A DNA stretch of 64,000 nt, taken from positions 1 to 64,000 of the forward strand of contig DASSOY010000072.1 of the NCBI GenBank assembly GCA_035700025.1. Direction: 5' to 3'. The notes under the pieces were generated by a model. That model worked only from the letters and a program-made list of their open reading frames with translations. It was not told the DNA's origin and made no database searches. A program made the translations under genes and the position numbers. The stretch comes from Bacillales bacterium (GTDB taxonomy: Bacteria; Bacillota; Bacilli; Bacillales; DASSOY01). This document shows positions 1 through 9,884 of this stretch, piece after piece (position 1 is the first letter of the stretch; every line of letters begins with the position of its first letter).

Positions 1-63
1 GGACGAAAATATTTCGTTTCTTGAGGTTTGTTTTGATTCGGTGTTCGCATTCATGGCCCTCCA

Positions 64-92
64 AAGTATGTATCTTTCTACTTTACATACTT
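64..92. repeat. 9-bp inverted repeat upstream of sucC
   Basis: AAGTATGTA (64-72) and TACATACTT (84-92) are perfect inverted repeats separated by 11 nt. Flanking CCTCC and GGAGG could lengthen the stem. No T-run follows closely, so this is not a typical intrinsic terminator. It could be an operator or the end of an upstream transcript; the sequence does not decide. Confidence 0.4.
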
Positions 93-188
93 CGATAAAG
101 GGAGGCTCAAAACCTTCATTGCGTTATTAATTCCGTCTAAGTTTTTTTTGTTCACATTTTTGTCAAGCCCCCTTCCTGTTTTCTTCGG

Positions 189-218
189 TGGACAATGCAC
201 GGGAAAGTTATATACAAT
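189..218 (+). promoter_or_regulatory. Candidate sigma-A promoter for sucCD
   Basis: TGGACA (189-194) and TACAAT (213-218) are separated by 18 bp, each one base from consensus. No better promoter is visible closer to sucC. Assignment by pattern only. Confidence 0.4.
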
Positions 219-400
219 GATAAATGGTGAGTGTCTCACGGGTGATCAGTTATTCATTCGAGATGGAGAGATGAACTGCGGTTATTGCCATGCGTGCCCG
301 AACATTGCATCGTCGATCAGACGGAGGTCGCCGACCGGTTGAAGGATGCATCGGTGGAGCAATTTGCGGGTCGGCGCAGCGGTCAATGACTCCTGCATTC

Positions 401-414
401 GTCCGATATCGGAC
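401..414. repeat. Perfect 14-bp palindrome before the sucC RBS
   Basis: GTCCGATATCGGAC is a perfect palindrome ending 11 bases before the AGAGGAGG ribosome binding site. It could be a DNA operator or a loopless RNA dyad. No known Bacillus regulator site is recognised in it. Confidence 0.35.
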
Positions 415-437
415 CAAAAACAAAGAGGAGGTTCAAC

Positions 438-1598
438 ATGAACATTCACGAGTATCAAGGGAAAGAAATCTTGAGAAAGTACGGCGTGGCCGTTCCGAAC
501 GGCAAAGTTGCGTTTACTGCCGAAGAGGCTGTGGAAGCGGCGAAGTCTCTCGATGGCAGTGTGAAAGTCGTCAAAGCGCAAATTCATGCCGGCGGACGCG
601 GCAAAGCGGGCGGTGTAAAGATCGCGAAAAACTTGGATGAGGTGCGTACATATGCCGAGGAACTGCTCGGCAAACAGCTCGTGACTCATCAAACCGGCCC
701 TGAAGGTAAAGAAGTGAAACGGTTATACATTGAAGAAGGCTGCGACATTCAGAAAGAATATTATGTCGGTCTCGTGCTCGATCGTGCAAAATCACGCGTC
801 GTCATGATGGCGTCTGAAGAAGGCGGCACGGAAATCGAAGAGGTAGCCGCGAAGACGCCGGAAAAGATTTTCCGCGAAGAAATTGATCCGGTCGTAGGCT
901 TGATGCCGTATCAAGCAAGACGAATCGCTTTCAACATTAACATTCCGACGAAGCTTGTGAACAAAGCTGTAAAGTTCATGATGGGACTTTACAAGGCTTA
1001 CGTCGAAAAAGACTGCTCGATTGCCGAGATCAATCCGCTCGTGACGACCGGTGACGGCCAAGTCATGGCGCTTGATGCGAAATTGAATTTTGACGATAAC
1101 GCTTTGTACCGTCAAAAGGATATTTTGGAATACCGCGATTTGAGCGAAGAAGACGAGAAAGAAATCGAAGCTTCGAAATTCGATTTGAGCTATATCGCAC
1201 TTGATGGAAACATCGGCTGCATGGTTAACGGTGCGGGTCTTGCGATGGCAACGATGGATATCATCAAGCATCACGGCGGCGAGCCGGCGAACTTCCTCGA
1301 TGTTGGGGGAGGGGCGTCGACCGAAAAAGTGACCGGTGCATTTAAGTTGATTTTATCGGATCCGGACGTGAAAGGAATTCTCGTCAACATTTTCGGCGGC
1401 ATCATGAAATGTGACGTCATTGCCAACGGCATCGTGCAGGCGACGAAAGAAATTGGCCTTGAATTGCCGCTTGTCGTTCGTTTGGAAGGAACGAACGTGG
1501 CTGAAGGCAAAAAGATTCTCGAGGAATCCGGATTGAACATCACGGCTGCCGAATCGTTGTCGAACGCTGCCGAAAAAATCGTATCCTTAGTAAAATAG
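438..1598 (+). CDS. sucC: Succinyl-CoA ligase (ADP-forming), beta subunit
   Basis: This 386-residue protein makes the beta half of succinyl-CoA synthetase, which converts succinyl-CoA to succinate in the TCA cycle with formation of ATP. The N-terminus ([17 protein letters not shown]) and the ATP-grasp fold with [10 protein letters not shown] near residue 53 are typical. The C-terminal CoA-ligase part carries the GGGAS and [10 protein letters not shown] motifs. Length matches the family (about 385). The ATG follows AGAGGAGG at a good distance. It is followed after 16 bases by sucD, so the two subunits are surely co-transcribed. Confidence 0.97.
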   Translation: MNIHEYQGKEILRKYGVAVPNGKVAFTAEEAVEAAKSLDGSVKVVKAQIHAGGRGKAGGVKIAKNLDEVRTYAEELLGKQLVTHQTGPEGKEVKRLYIEEGCDIQKEYYVGLVLDRAKSRVVMMASEEGGTEIEEVAAKTPEKIFREEIDPVVGLMPYQARRIAFNINIPTKLVNKAVKFMMGLYKAYVEKDCSIAEINPLVTTGDGQVMALDAKLNFDDNALYRQKDILEYRDLSEEDEKEIEASKFDLSYIALDGNIGCMVNGAGLAMATMDIIKHHGGEPANFLDVGGGASTEKVTGAFKLILSDPDVKGILVNIFGGIMKCDVIANGIVQATKEIGLELPLVVRLEGTNVAEGKKILEESGLNITAAESLSNAAEKIVSLVK

Positions 1599-1614
1599 AA
1601 AGGCGGGAAAATGA

Positions 1615-2514
1615 ATGAGTGTGTATGTCAATAAAGACACGAAAGTGATCGTTCAAGGAATCACCGGTTCCCAAGGTTTGTATCATACGAAACAAATGCT
1701 TGAATACGGAACGAAGATCGTTGGAGGCGTGACTCCGGGCAAAGGCGGCACGGAAATTGAAGGTGTGCCTGTATTTAACACGGTACAGGAAGCGGTTGAA
1801 GCGACCGGTGCAAATGCGTCCATCATTTACGTACCGCCTGCGTTTGCTGCGGATGCGATTGTGGAAGCGGTTGACGCAGAACTTGACCTTGCCATCTGTA
1901 TTACAGAGCATATTCCAGTGCTTGACATGGTAAAAGTGAAGCGTTACATGGAAGGCAAAAAGACTCGTTTGATTGGTCCGAACTGCCCGGGTGTCATCAC
2001 GCCTGAAGAGTGTAAAATTGGTATTATGCCTGGTTACATTCATAAAAAAGGTCATGTCGGCGTTGTATCTCGCTCTGGTACCCTCACTTACGAAGCGGTT
2101 CATCAGTTAACGCAGTCCGGCATCGGCCAATCGACGGCTGTCGGCATCGGCGGCGATCCGGTAAACGGAACGAACTTTATCGACGTGCTTGAGGCTTTCA
2201 ATGAAGATGACGAAACGAAAGCGGTCATCATGATCGGCGAAATCGGCGGCACGGCTGAAGAAGAAGCTGCCGAATGGATCAAGGCGAACATGTCGAAACC
2301 AGTTGTCGGCTTCATCGGCGGCCAAACGGCGCCTCCGGGGAAACGGATGGGTCATGCCGGAGCGATCGTTTCCGGTGGGAAAGGAACGGCTTCGGAAAAG
2401 ATCAAGACGTTGAATGCTTGTGGTATTGAAGTAGCTGAAACTCCAGCGGTAATCGGCGAAACGTTGATTTCTGTTTTGGAACAACGCGGATTGTTGGAAA
2501 AAGTCAAAGGTTAA
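1615..2514 (+). CDS. sucD: Succinyl-CoA ligase (ADP-forming), alpha subunit
   Basis: The alpha subunit (299 residues) binds CoA and carries the phosphorylated histidine. The N-terminal CoA-binding Rossmann motif ([11 protein letters not shown]) and the [10 protein letters not shown] motif are clear. The C-terminal ligase part includes [15 protein letters not shown] and [14 protein letters not shown], where the His of GHAGA is the phospho-histidine of the family. An ATG four bases upstream (1611) is out of frame and ends at once, so 1615 is the start, behind AAAGGCGGG. A strong terminator follows. Confidence 0.97.
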   Translation: MSVYVNKDTKVIVQGITGSQGLYHTKQMLEYGTKIVGGVTPGKGGTEIEGVPVFNTVQEAVEATGANASIIYVPPAFAADAIVEAVDAELDLAICITEHIPVLDMVKVKRYMEGKKTRLIGPNCPGVITPEECKIGIMPGYIHKKGHVGVVSRSGTLTYEAVHQLTQSGIGQSTAVGIGGDPVNGTNFIDVLEAFNEDDETKAVIMIGEIGGTAEEEAAEWIKANMSKPVVGFIGGQTAPPGKRMGHAGAIVSGGKGTASEKIKTLNACGIEVAETPAVIGETLISVLEQRGLLEKVKG

Positions 2515-2522
2515 ACATCACG

Positions 2523-2552
2523 AATCCCCTCGACTGACGAGGGGATTTTTTC
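2523..2552 (+). terminator. Intrinsic terminator after sucCD
   Basis: AATCCCCTCG (2523-2532), loop ACTGA, CGAGGGGATT (2538-2547), then T-run to about 2551. A perfect 10-bp stem with a U-tract. Confidence 0.9.
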
Positions 2553-2621
2553 CGTACGGCTTTACTTGTGATGTCCTTTTGCCGATGGTATATATGGAAA
2601 CCGATGAAAGAGGTGAGGCGG

Positions 2622-3485
2622 TTGAATGAGCAGGCGGATGTACGCCGGCGATTGATCCATATTCATGAATGCCGCGGGGCAGGCTGGAAGACGATCGCAA
2701 AGTTTTTGCAAGCTGATGCGACGCTTGCCTCGATTTTTACTTATTCACAATCCGAGTTCATCAAGCGATTTTCGATGACCGGTGAATACGCAAAACGATT
2801 TTATGAAGACTTACATACGATTAACGTGGCAGAAAAACTCGACCTTTACCGACGCCGTGGAATCGAGATCGTGACAAGATTCGACGATCGTTATCCTCCG
2901 CTCCTGAAGCATATTTTCGATCCGCCCTGGGTATTGTATTGCCGTGGGAACGTGTCGCTGTTTCAACAATCGGACATGCTGAGCGTCATCGGAACGCGAA
3001 ATCCTTCTTCCTACGGTTTGAAAGTGCTGCGCCATTTGCTTTTGCCGCTCGTTCGATCCGGCCGCGGCATCGTCAGCGGTTTGGCAGAGGGGATTGACAG
3101 CGCTGCTCATCGCCTTGCCTTGCAGAGTGCGACAATTGCCGTGCTCGGATCAGGCTTGTTCCATGTTTATCCGAAAAGCGAACGGGACCTTTTCGAGCAA
3201 ATTGGACGCTCTCACTTGCTTATCAGCGAATTCCCTCCGGATACACCTGCGCGGCCGTGGCAATTTCCGCTCAGAAACCGCATCATCAGCGGACTTACGA
3301 AAGGGACACTCGTCGTCGAGGCTAGGGAAAGAAGTGGAACGTTAATTACGGCGGACCAAGCGCTTGAGCAAGGACGGGACGTTTATGCCGTTCCCGGTTC
3401 CGTGTTCGAACCGCGGTCAGCGGGGACAAATCACCTCATTCAACAAGGAGCCCGGCTGGTCACGGACGCTTCTGATTTGCAATGA
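2622..3485 (+). CDS. dprA: DNA-processing protein DprA (Smf)
   Basis: DprA binds incoming single-stranded DNA and loads RecA during transformation. The Rossmann-like core is plain: VIGTRNPSSYG, SGLAEGIDSAAHR, AVLGSGLFHVYP, LISEFPPDTP and the FPLRNRIISGL signature. I chose TTG at 2622 because AGAGGTGAG lies 5 bases before it, giving 287 residues. The same frame opens upstream with ATGs at 2568 and 2604, but these lack a ribosome binding site. No C-terminal winged-helix domain is present, as in B. subtilis. The gene lies after the sucCD terminator; no strong promoter of its own was seen. Confidence 0.93.
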   Translation: MNEQADVRRRLIHIHECRGAGWKTIAKFLQADATLASIFTYSQSEFIKRFSMTGEYAKRFYEDLHTINVAEKLDLYRRRGIEIVTRFDDRYPPLLKHIFDPPWVLYCRGNVSLFQQSDMLSVIGTRNPSSYGLKVLRHLLLPLVRSGRGIVSGLAEGIDSAAHRLALQSATIAVLGSGLFHVYPKSERDLFEQIGRSHLLISEFPPDTPARPWQFPLRNRIISGLTKGTLVVEARERSGTLITADQALEQGRDVYAVPGSVFEPRSAGTNHLIQQGARLVTDASDLQ

Positions 3486-3562
3486 AACGTCACATCACGC
3501 CCGCGTTTTTTCGCGCTTTTTCGGAAGGGATCGATCTTTTTGTCAAGCACGGCAACGGCTCA

Positions 3563-3607
3563 GTCAAATGAATCATATTTGACAAATGGGGAATCAATCT
3601 TTAATAT
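3563..3607 (+). promoter_or_regulatory. Sigma-A promoter of topA with overlapping dyad
   Basis: TTGACA (3579-3584), 17-bp spacer, TAATAT (3602-3607): a near-consensus promoter. A 7-bp inverted repeat, GTCAAAT (3563-3569) and ATTTGAC (3577-3583), overlaps the -35 box and could be an operator. The topA start lies about 45 bases downstream. Confidence 0.75.
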
Positions 3608-3651
3608 GGGTGAAGATTTAGTAAAGACAAACGGAAGGGAGAAACGTCAAG

Positions 3652-5721
3652 ATGGAAGATTATCTCGTGATCGTTGAATCTCCCGCTAAGGCGAAGACGA
3701 TAAAGAGATATTTAGGGAAAAAATATACCGTGAAAGCTTCTATGGGTCACGTCCGTGATTTACCGAAAAGTCAAATGGGCGTGGACGTTGAACAAAACTA
3801 TACCCCGAAATATATTACCATTCGCGGGAAAGGCGACGTTTTGAAAGATTTAAAAAGTGCGGCGAAGAAAGCAAAAAAAGTCTTTCTTGCTGCCGACCCC
3901 GATCGTGAAGGGGAAGCGATCGCCTGGCATTTGGCGAACAGTTTGCAAATCCCGGAAGATTCCGAGTGCCGGGTCGTGTTTAACGAGATTACGAAAGACG
4001 CGATCAAGGATGCGTTCAAACATCCGCGCTCGATCAACATGGATCTTGTTGATGCCCAGCAGGCGAGAAGAATTTTGGACCGGCTTGTCGGCTACAACAT
4101 CAGCCCGCTGCTATGGAAAAAGGTGAAAAAAGGGTTGAGCGCCGGGCGCGTGCAGTCAGTTGCGGTTAAGTTAATCATTGACCGCGAGAAGGAAATCCAA
4201 AACTTCGAGCCTGAGGAATACTGGTCGATCAAAGGGCGATTCAAGACAGACGGCGAATCGTTTGAAGCCCAGTTTTACGGACTGGACGGCAAGAAAAAGG
4301 AACTTCACTCAGAAGGCGACGTCAAAGCGGTGTTGAAGAGGCTCAAGAAGAACGACTTCATCGTTAAAGAAGTTGAGAAAAAAGAAAGGCGCCGCAACCC
4401 TGCCTTGCCTTTCATTACCTCATCTTTGCAACAAGAGGCGGCGCGAAAGCTGAATTTCCGGGCAAGGAAAACGATGATGCTCGCCCAACAACTGTATGAA
4501 GGAATTGAGATCGACAAAGGCGGAACGACCGGTTTGATCACGTATATGCGCACGGACTCTACACGTTTGTCAGAAACGGCGCAAACGGAAGCCAAGGACT
4601 ATATATTAAAGACTTACGGCAATGACTATGTGAGAAAAGGGAAAGCGAACCAAAAAAAGAACGAAAATGCGCAAGATGCCCACGAGGCGATTCGGCCGAC
4701 TTCGGCTTCTCGTGATCCGAAATCAATGAAACCGTATTTGAGCCGTGATCAGTATCGGCTTTACAAACTTATATGGGAACGGTTCATCGCCAGTCAAATG
4801 GCTCCGGCCGTCATGGATACGGTACGGGCCGACCTGGAACAAGAAGGGGTCGTTTTCCGGGCTAACGGCTCTAAAATTAAGTTTGCCGGTTTCATGAAAG
4901 TTTACATTGAAGGAACGGATGATAAGAAGAAAGAAGAGCAAACCTTTCTTCCCGAACTTCGGGAAGGAAAGACTGTTGCGAAAGAAAATCTCGAGCCGAA
5001 CCAACATTTTACCCAACCGCCGCCGCGTTACACGGAAGCGCGTCTTGTCAAAACATTGGAGGAACTTGGGATCGGGAGACCGTCAACTTATGCCCCGACG
5101 CTCGATACGATCCAGCGTCGCAATTACGTGCAACTGGACGGAAGAAACTTCGTACCGACCGAACTCGGTGAGATCGTGTTAGAATTAATCGTCGACTTCT
5201 TCCCGGAAGTACTCGATGTTGAATTCACCGCGAAAATGGAAAATGAATTGGACGAAATCGAGGAAGGCAAGGAAAATTGGGTTGAAATCATCGACGAGTT
5301 TTACCGCGGCTTCGAGAAGCGGTTGAGGCATGCGGAAAAGGAAATGAAAGAAGTTGAGATCAAAGACGAACCAGCGGGTGTCGAATGTGAAAAATGCGGC
5401 AGCGAAATGGTTTACAAAATGGGGCGATACGGAAAATTCATGGCATGCTCGAATTTTCCCGACTGCCGGAATACGAAACCGATCTTGAAAAAGGTCGACG
5501 TTCCGTGTCCGAAATGCGAAAAAGGCGAGGTCGTCGAACGCCGCAGCAAAAAACGAAGAATCTTTTACGGATGCGATCGTTATCCGGAATGCGAATTTGT
5601 CTCGTGGGATAAACCGATCAGCCGCAAATGTCCGAAATGCGCACAAATGCTTGTCGAGAAAAAATCAAAGAAAAAAGGCACGACGGTTCAATGCAGCCAA
5701 TGTGACTATAAAGAAAGCTAA
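3652..5721 (+). CDS. topA: DNA topoisomerase I (type IA)
   Basis: This type IA topoisomerase (689 residues) relaxes negative supercoils. The TOPRIM domain is at the N-terminus ([11 protein letters not shown] at 7-17, metal-binding DPDRE at 82-86). The catalytic tyrosine is Tyr298 in the [12 protein letters not shown] motif. The C-terminus carries three tetracysteine zinc ribbons (from about residues 580, 620 and 660), the usual Bacillus arrangement. Length matches the family. The ATG follows AAGGGAG. It has its own strong promoter. The gene that normally follows in B. subtilis, trmFO (gid), is missing. Confidence 0.97.
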   Translation: MEDYLVIVESPAKAKTIKRYLGKKYTVKASMGHVRDLPKSQMGVDVEQNYTPKYITIRGKGDVLKDLKSAAKKAKKVFLAADPDREGEAIAWHLANSLQIPEDSECRVVFNEITKDAIKDAFKHPRSINMDLVDAQQARRILDRLVGYNISPLLWKKVKKGLSAGRVQSVAVKLIIDREKEIQNFEPEEYWSIKGRFKTDGESFEAQFYGLDGKKKELHSEGDVKAVLKRLKKNDFIVKEVEKKERRRNPALPFITSSLQQEAARKLNFRARKTMMLAQQLYEGIEIDKGGTTGLITYMRTDSTRLSETAQTEAKDYILKTYGNDYVRKGKANQKKNENAQDAHEAIRPTSASRDPKSMKPYLSRDQYRLYKLIWERFIASQMAPAVMDTVRADLEQEGVVFRANGSKIKFAGFMKVYIEGTDDKKKEEQTFLPELREGKTVAKENLEPNQHFTQPPPRYTEARLVKTLEELGIGRPSTYAPTLDTIQRRNYVQLDGRNFVPTELGEIVLELIVDFFPEVLDVEFTAKMENELDEIEEGKENWVEIIDEFYRGFEKRLRHAEKEMKEVEIKDEPAGVECEKCGSEMVYKMGRYGKFMACSNFPDCRNTKPILKKVDVPCPKCEKGEVVERRSKKRRIFYGCDRYPECEFVSWDKPISRKCPKCAQMLVEKKSKKKGTTVQCSQCDYKES

Positions 5722-5723
5722 GC

Positions 5724-5757
5724 AAATTTGCCGGAATCCAAATCAATTCCGAATTTT
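5724..5757 (+). terminator. Weak intrinsic terminator after topA
   Basis: CGGAAT (5732-5737) pairs with ATTCCG (5746-5751) over an 8-nt loop. The flanking AAATT and AATTT could extend the stem, and a short T-run follows. The stem is short, so efficiency is uncertain. Confidence 0.45.
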
Positions 5758-5778
5758 TCAACAAAATTGTGAAATCCA

Positions 5779-5818
5779 TTGTCAAAGCTCCTGAATTGTG
5801 GTACGATTTAGGAGCTTT
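5779..5818 (+). promoter_or_regulatory. Promoter of the xerC-hslVU-codY operon inside an inverted repeat
   Basis: TTGTCA (5779-5784), 17-bp spacer, TACGAT (5802-5807) resembles a sigma-A promoter. A perfect 9-bp inverted repeat, AAAGCTCCT (5784-5792) and AGGAGCTTT (5810-5818), brackets the -10 box. This could be an operator; regulator unknown. Confidence 0.6.
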
Positions 5819-5834
5819 CTGAGGTGAAATCGAT

Positions 5835-6731
5835 GTGAACGAACTTCACATTCAAGCGTACGTCGACTATTTGCGCATTGAGAAAAACTATTCGGATCAT
5901 ACGGTATCAGGATACCGAAAAGATATCGAGCAATTCATGTTGTTCATGAGGCAGCAAGCCATCGAATGTTTTGCTGCTGTTTCTTATGCCGACGTACGGC
6001 TTTATTTAACTGAATTGCATGCAAACGGTTACGCCAGGCGCACGATTTCCCGCAAATTGTCTTGCTTGCGCAGCATGTATCGATTTTTGGAAAGGGAAGC
6101 GATGATCGAAGACAATCCATTCGCCGGCGTCCGCACTCCGAAAGCAGGGATGCAGCTGCCTGAGTTTTTTTACAAAGAAGAATTGGAACGGCTTTTTTCG
6201 GTCAGCGACCGAACGACCGCGCTCGGACAAAGAAATCAAGCGCTTCTCGAACTACTATATGCGAGCGGACTTCGGGTGAGCGAATGTTGCGGATTGCGTG
6301 TGCACGATATCGATCCTTTCGTCGGTACGGTTTTTGTCAAGGGAAAAGGGCGCAAAGAAAGATATGTTCCGGTTGGCAGCTATGCCCTCGACGCCATCGC
6401 CGCTTACCTTGACGATGGGAGGAAAGCTTTGCTTGCCAAAGGGCATTTGGAAACGGATCGGCTGTTCTTGAATTATCGCGGTGAACCATTGTCTGAACGT
6501 GGAGTTCGGAAGATTTTGAATGATATGATGACAAATGCGGCTCTTCATCTCCATATCAGCCCTCACGTGCTGCGGCATACGTTTGCAACCCATTTGCTCA
6601 ACGAAGGCGCAGATTTGCGGGCGGTTCAGGAATTGCTCGGTCACTCGAATTTATCCTCGACGCAAGTGTATACGCATGTCACGAAAGAACGGCTGCGAGA
6701 AGTGTATCGCAACCATCATCCGAGAGCTTGA
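5835..6731 (+). CDS. xerC: Tyrosine recombinase XerC/CodV
   Basis: This site-specific recombinase (298 residues) resolves chromosome dimers at dif with XerD and FtsK. An N-terminal SAM-like DNA-binding domain spans about 1-90. The catalytic domain shows Arg147 (ASGLRVSE), a Lys near 169-171, His244 and Arg247 (HVLRHTF), His270 (LGHSN) and the nucleophile Tyr279. The GTG start at 5835 follows GAGGTGA. It begins the codV-clpQ-clpY-codY order; hslV follows after 23 bases. Symbol xerC and codV are synonyms here. Confidence 0.95.
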   Translation: MNELHIQAYVDYLRIEKNYSDHTVSGYRKDIEQFMLFMRQQAIECFAAVSYADVRLYLTELHANGYARRTISRKLSCLRSMYRFLEREAMIEDNPFAGVRTPKAGMQLPEFFYKEELERLFSVSDRTTALGQRNQALLELLYASGLRVSECCGLRVHDIDPFVGTVFVKGKGRKERYVPVGSYALDAIAAYLDDGRKALLAKGHLETDRLFLNYRGEPLSERGVRKILNDMMTNAALHLHISPHVLRHTFATHLLNEGADLRAVQELLGHSNLSSTQVYTHVTKERLREVYRNHHPRA

Positions 6732-6754
6732 TGCTTCTCACTTGGAGGGATTTC

Positions 6755-7294
6755 ATGAGTTCGATTCATGCGACAACGATCTTTGCGATTCAACATAATG
6801 GAAGAAGTGCGATGGCCGGGGACGGGCAAGTGACGATGGGAAATTCGGTCGTCATGAAACATTCTGCGAGGAAAGTACGTAAACTTTATAGAGGGAACGT
6901 ACTCGCCGGATTCGCGGGATCGGTCGCCGACGCTTTTACGTTGTCGGAGAAATTCGAAGAGAAATTGGAAGCATACAACGGAAATTTGCAGCGGTCCGCT
7001 GTCGAACTTGCGAAGGAATGGCGCAGCGACAAAGTATTGCGAAAGCTGGAGGCGATGCTCATTGTCATGAACAAGGAGGGTTTGTTACTCGTGTCGGGAA
7101 CCGGCGAGGTGATCGAACCGGACGATGGAATTCTTGCGATCGGCTCGGGAGGTCATTATGCGCTCGCGGCCGGACGGGCGATGAAGCTTCATTCCGAGCA
7201 CATGGAAGCGAAGGAAATTGCCCGAGCTGCTCTCGAAATTGCGAGCGATATTTGCGTGTTCACCAACGATCGGATTATTGTCGACGAATTGTAA
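6755..7294 (+). CDS. hslV: HslV/ClpQ peptidase subunit of the HslUV protease
   Basis: HslV forms the peptidase rings of the ATP-dependent HslUV (ClpYQ) protease in the cytoplasm. The ATG at 6755 follows TTGGAGGG and gives 179 residues beginning MSSIHATT. This keeps the N-terminal serine form used by Bacillus ClpQ in place of the N-terminal threonine of other bacteria. [16 protein letters not shown] and [12 protein letters not shown] motifs are typical. Longer frames starting at 6728 have no suitable ribosome binding site. It sits 66 bases before hslU. Confidence 0.96.
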   Translation: MSSIHATTIFAIQHNGRSAMAGDGQVTMGNSVVMKHSARKVRKLYRGNVLAGFAGSVADAFTLSEKFEEKLEAYNGNLQRSAVELAKEWRSDKVLRKLEAMLIVMNKEGLLLVSGTGEVIEPDDGILAIGSGGHYALAAGRAMKLHSEHMEAKEIARAALEIASDICVFTNDRIIVDEL

Positions 7295-7360
7295 ACAAAT
7301 TTCACCTGCCGATGGTTTGATCCATACGATGGATGTATCAAACACCCGAGGAGGCAAAGC

Positions 7361-8764
7361 ATGGAGAATCACTTGACACCGAGAAAAATCGTCGAAAAGC
7401 TAGATCAATACATCGTCGGCCAACAAAAGGCGAAAAAGTCCGTCGCAGTCGCGCTGCGCAATCGCTATCGCCGAATGCAGCTCGACGATCAATTTCGTGA
7501 AGAAATCGTTCCGAAGAACATTTTGATGATTGGACCGACCGGCGTCGGAAAAACGGAAATCGCAAGGCGATTGGCGAAACTCGTCGGCGCCCCGTTCGTG
7601 AAAGTGGAGGCGACGAAATTTACCGAGGTCGGTTATGTCGGCCGTGAAGTAGAATCGATGGTACGGGATCTCGTCGAAGTGTCAATTCGTCAGGTGAAAG
7701 AAGAACGAATGAAAGACGTTCACGAAAAAGCGGAAGAAAACGCGAACAAACGAATTGTGAAGTTGCTCGTTCCATCGGCGAAAAAGCAAGCTTCCTACAA
7801 AAATCCGCTTGAAATGTTTTTCGGGGGCCAAAACGGAAACGAATCCAACGACACGATGGACAGGGACTCTGAGGAAACTACGCTGGCCGCCAGGCGAAAG
7901 CAAATCGAACATCAGCTGGCACTTGGCGAGTTGGAAGATCATTATGTCACCGCGGAATTGGAAGAACAATCGAATAACAACATGTTTGATCTATTTCAAG
8001 GGGCAGGCATGGAACAAATCGGCATGAACATGCAAGATATGCTCGGCAACATGCTGCCGAAGAAAAAGAAAAAAAGAAAAATGACCGTGCGCGAAGCGAG
8101 AAAAGTGTTGACGCAAGATGAAGCGCAAAAGTTGATTGACATGGACGAAGTTGTGCAAGATGGGGTTTTACGAGCGGAACAGTCGGGTATTATTTTTATT
8201 GACGAAATCGACAAAATCACCGGAAAAAACCAAAATTCCGCCGATGTGTCGCGGGAAGGCGTTCAGCGCGACATTTTGCCGATTGTTGAAGGTTCTACGG
8301 TCAATACGAAACACGGATCGATCAAAACCGACCACATTTTGTTTATTGCGGCCGGCGCGTTTCATATCGCGAAACCCTCGGACTTGATCCCTGAACTTCA
8401 AGGCCGATTCCCCATCCGCGTCGAATTGATAGATTTGTCAATCGAGGACTTTGTCAATATTTTGGTCGAGCCCGACAATGCTTTGATCAAACAATATCAA
8501 GCGTTGTTAAATACTGAAGGTATAGACATTGAATTTTCTGACGAAGCTATTCGTAAGATTGCGACAATCGCTTACGAAGTCAATCAAGACACCGACAATA
8601 TCGGGGCGAGAAGGCTGCATACCATTTTGGAACGATTGTTGGAGGATTTATCGTTCGAAGCACCGGATATCAACCTTAAGACGATCACGATCACTCCGCA
8701 ATACGTAGAAGAGAAGTTGGCTGACATCGCGAAAAACCGTGATTTGAGTCAATATATATTGTAG
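7361..8764 (+). CDS. hslU: HslU/ClpY ATPase subunit of the HslUV protease
   Basis: HslU is the AAA+ unfoldase (467 residues) that feeds substrates into HslV. Walker A is GPTGVGKT (58-65) and Walker B is [11 protein letters not shown] near residue 268. The charged, insert-like I domain lies between (about 110-240), including a run of lysines. The C-terminal part ends LSQYIL, consistent with the C-terminal tail that docks into HslV. Length is that of the B. subtilis protein. The start ATG follows CGAGGAGG. Confidence 0.97.
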   Translation: MENHLTPRKIVEKLDQYIVGQQKAKKSVAVALRNRYRRMQLDDQFREEIVPKNILMIGPTGVGKTEIARRLAKLVGAPFVKVEATKFTEVGYVGREVESMVRDLVEVSIRQVKEERMKDVHEKAEENANKRIVKLLVPSAKKQASYKNPLEMFFGGQNGNESNDTMDRDSEETTLAARRKQIEHQLALGELEDHYVTAELEEQSNNNMFDLFQGAGMEQIGMNMQDMLGNMLPKKKKKRKMTVREARKVLTQDEAQKLIDMDEVVQDGVLRAEQSGIIFIDEIDKITGKNQNSADVSREGVQRDILPIVEGSTVNTKHGSIKTDHILFIAAGAFHIAKPSDLIPELQGRFPIRVELIDLSIEDFVNILVEPDNALIKQYQALLNTEGIDIEFSDEAIRKIATIAYEVNQDTDNIGARRLHTILERLLEDLSFEAPDINLKTITITPQYVEEKLADIAKNRDLSQYIL

Positions 8765-8768
8765 AAAC

Positions 8769-8793
8769 GCCGTCATCTGGTGAAGATGGCGGT
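8769..8793 (+). other. Hairpin between hslU and codY
   Basis: CCGTCATCT (8770-8778) pairs with AGATGGCGG (8784-8792), with one G-U pair and a 5-nt loop. No T-run follows, so it is more likely a processing or stability element than a terminator. Confidence 0.4.
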
Positions 8794-8821
8794 CATAAAC
8801 GACAAGGAGAGTGTTAGAAAA

Positions 8822-9598
8822 ATGAATCTGTTGGAAAAAACGAGACAAATCAACGCAATGCTGCAACAAGCTGCCGGAAAACCGGTAAATTTCAAGGAAA
8901 TGGCGGAAACTTTAAGAGACGTCATTGAATCGAATATTTTCGTCCTGAGCCGGCGCGGGAAATTGCTTGGCCTCGCTCTCAAGCAAGAGATTGAAAACGA
9001 GCGAATGAAAAAAATATTTGAAGAGCGGAAATTTCCGAGCGAATATTCCGAAAATCTGTTCAAAATTACCGAAACGTCTTCGAACATAGACATTAACAGC
9101 GAATTTACGGCGTTTCCTGTCGAGGAAAAGGAATTGTTCGCGAACGGTTTGACGACGATCGTGCCGATCGTAGGCGGCGGTGAACGACTCGGAACGTTGA
9201 TTTTGTCCCGCCTTCGCGAATCGTTCCAAGACGAAGACTTAATTCTCGCGGAATACGGCGCAACGGTTGTCGGCATGGAAATCTTGCGCGAAAAAGCCGA
9301 AGAGATTGAAGAGGAAGCGCGAAACAAAGCGGTCGTTCAAATGGCGATCAGTTCCCTCTCTTACAGTGAATTGGAAGCGATCGAACACATTTTCGAAGAA
9401 TTGGATGGAAAAGAAGGGTTGCTTGTCGCGAGCAAAATCGCCGACCGCGTCGGAATTACTCGTTCCGTAATCGTAAATGCGTTGAGAAAATTGGAAAGCG
9501 CAGGTGTCATTGAATCTCGTTCGCTAGGGATGAAAGGGACTTACATAAAAGTGTTGAACGATAAATTCCTCGTTGAGCTTTCCAGACTGAAATCTTAA
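8822..9598 (+). CDS. codY: GTP- and branched-chain-amino-acid-sensing global repressor CodY
   Basis: CodY represses stationary-phase, nutrient-scavenging and motility genes when GTP and Ile/Leu/Val are plentiful. The N-terminal GAF domain ([16 protein letters not shown] onward) and the C-terminal winged helix-turn-helix ([20 protein letters not shown]) are nearly identical to the B. subtilis protein. ATG at 8822 follows AAGGAGAG and gives 258 residues. An upstream in-frame ATG at 8780 lies in the intergenic hairpin and is not favoured. A terminator follows; the flagellar operon it is known to regulate in B. subtilis begins 286 bases downstream. Confidence 0.97.
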   Translation: MNLLEKTRQINAMLQQAAGKPVNFKEMAETLRDVIESNIFVLSRRGKLLGLALKQEIENERMKKIFEERKFPSEYSENLFKITETSSNIDINSEFTAFPVEEKELFANGLTTIVPIVGGGERLGTLILSRLRESFQDEDLILAEYGATVVGMEILREKAEEIEEEARNKAVVQMAISSLSYSELEAIEHIFEELDGKEGLLVASKIADRVGITRSVIVNALRKLESAGVIESRSLGMKGTYIKVLNDKFLVELSRLKS

Positions 9599-9621
9599 TG
9601 AAGATCGGGTCCATAACCTTG

Positions 9622-9651
9622 AACCACCGGTGTAAAGCCGGTGGTTTTTTT
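9622..9651 (+). terminator. Intrinsic terminator after codY
   Basis: AACCACCGG (9622-9630), 7-nt loop, CCGGTGGTT (9638-9646), then T-run to 9651. Perfect 9-bp stem. Confidence 0.92.
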
Positions 9652-9794
9652 GTGCCGTCATCGACCGAACGGCCTTTTGAACGCCAAACAGGAGGATACA
9701 ATAAATGTAATTGGTGTCATTATCTATTATTAATGTTTCAAAAAACATACCTAAAGACCCATTTTTATTGTGGGACCATTGTACCAATAGCAAA

Positions 9795-9840
9795 AGTTTG
9801 TAGAAAATCCATAGACATTCGTACACTCGTTCTATAAAAT
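9795..9840 (+). promoter_or_regulatory. Candidate fla/che operon promoter and CodY-box-like site
   Basis: TAGACA (9812-9817) and TAAAAT (9835-9840) are 17 bp apart; TATAAA (9833-9838) is an alternative -10 at 15 bp. Just upstream, 9795-9809 matches 11 of 15 positions of the CodY consensus AATTTTCWGAAAATT. In B. subtilis CodY represses fla/che. No clear sigma-D promoter was found in 9652-9884, which otherwise holds only AT-rich sequence with a short dyad (ATGTTT/AAACAT, about 9733-9748). Confidence 0.4.
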
Positions 9841-9884
9841 AAACCTAAATTCCGCAACATTCAACAAAAAACGAGGTGAATCCG

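Larger units (their letters stand above)
1..437. other. Gene-free region upstream of sucC
   Basis: No open frame here looks like a real protein. The short frames lack ribosome binding sites and family resemblance. If an upstream gene ends here, its reading frame is not recognisable. The stretch holds an inverted repeat (64-92), a T-run (about 140-148) with no convincing stem before it, a sigma-A-like promoter (189-218) and a 14-bp palindrome (401-414) just before the sucC ribosome binding site. Transcription from the promoter would give a leader of roughly 210 nt. Confidence 0.6.

Noticed and set aside
148-342. Possible 64-residue gene before sucC
   Set aside because: No ribosome binding site, no family resemblance; it spans the likely promoter of sucCD.
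9598-9837. Possible 79-residue gene after codY
   Set aside because: It runs through the codY terminator and the candidate flagellar promoter and has no ribosome binding site.
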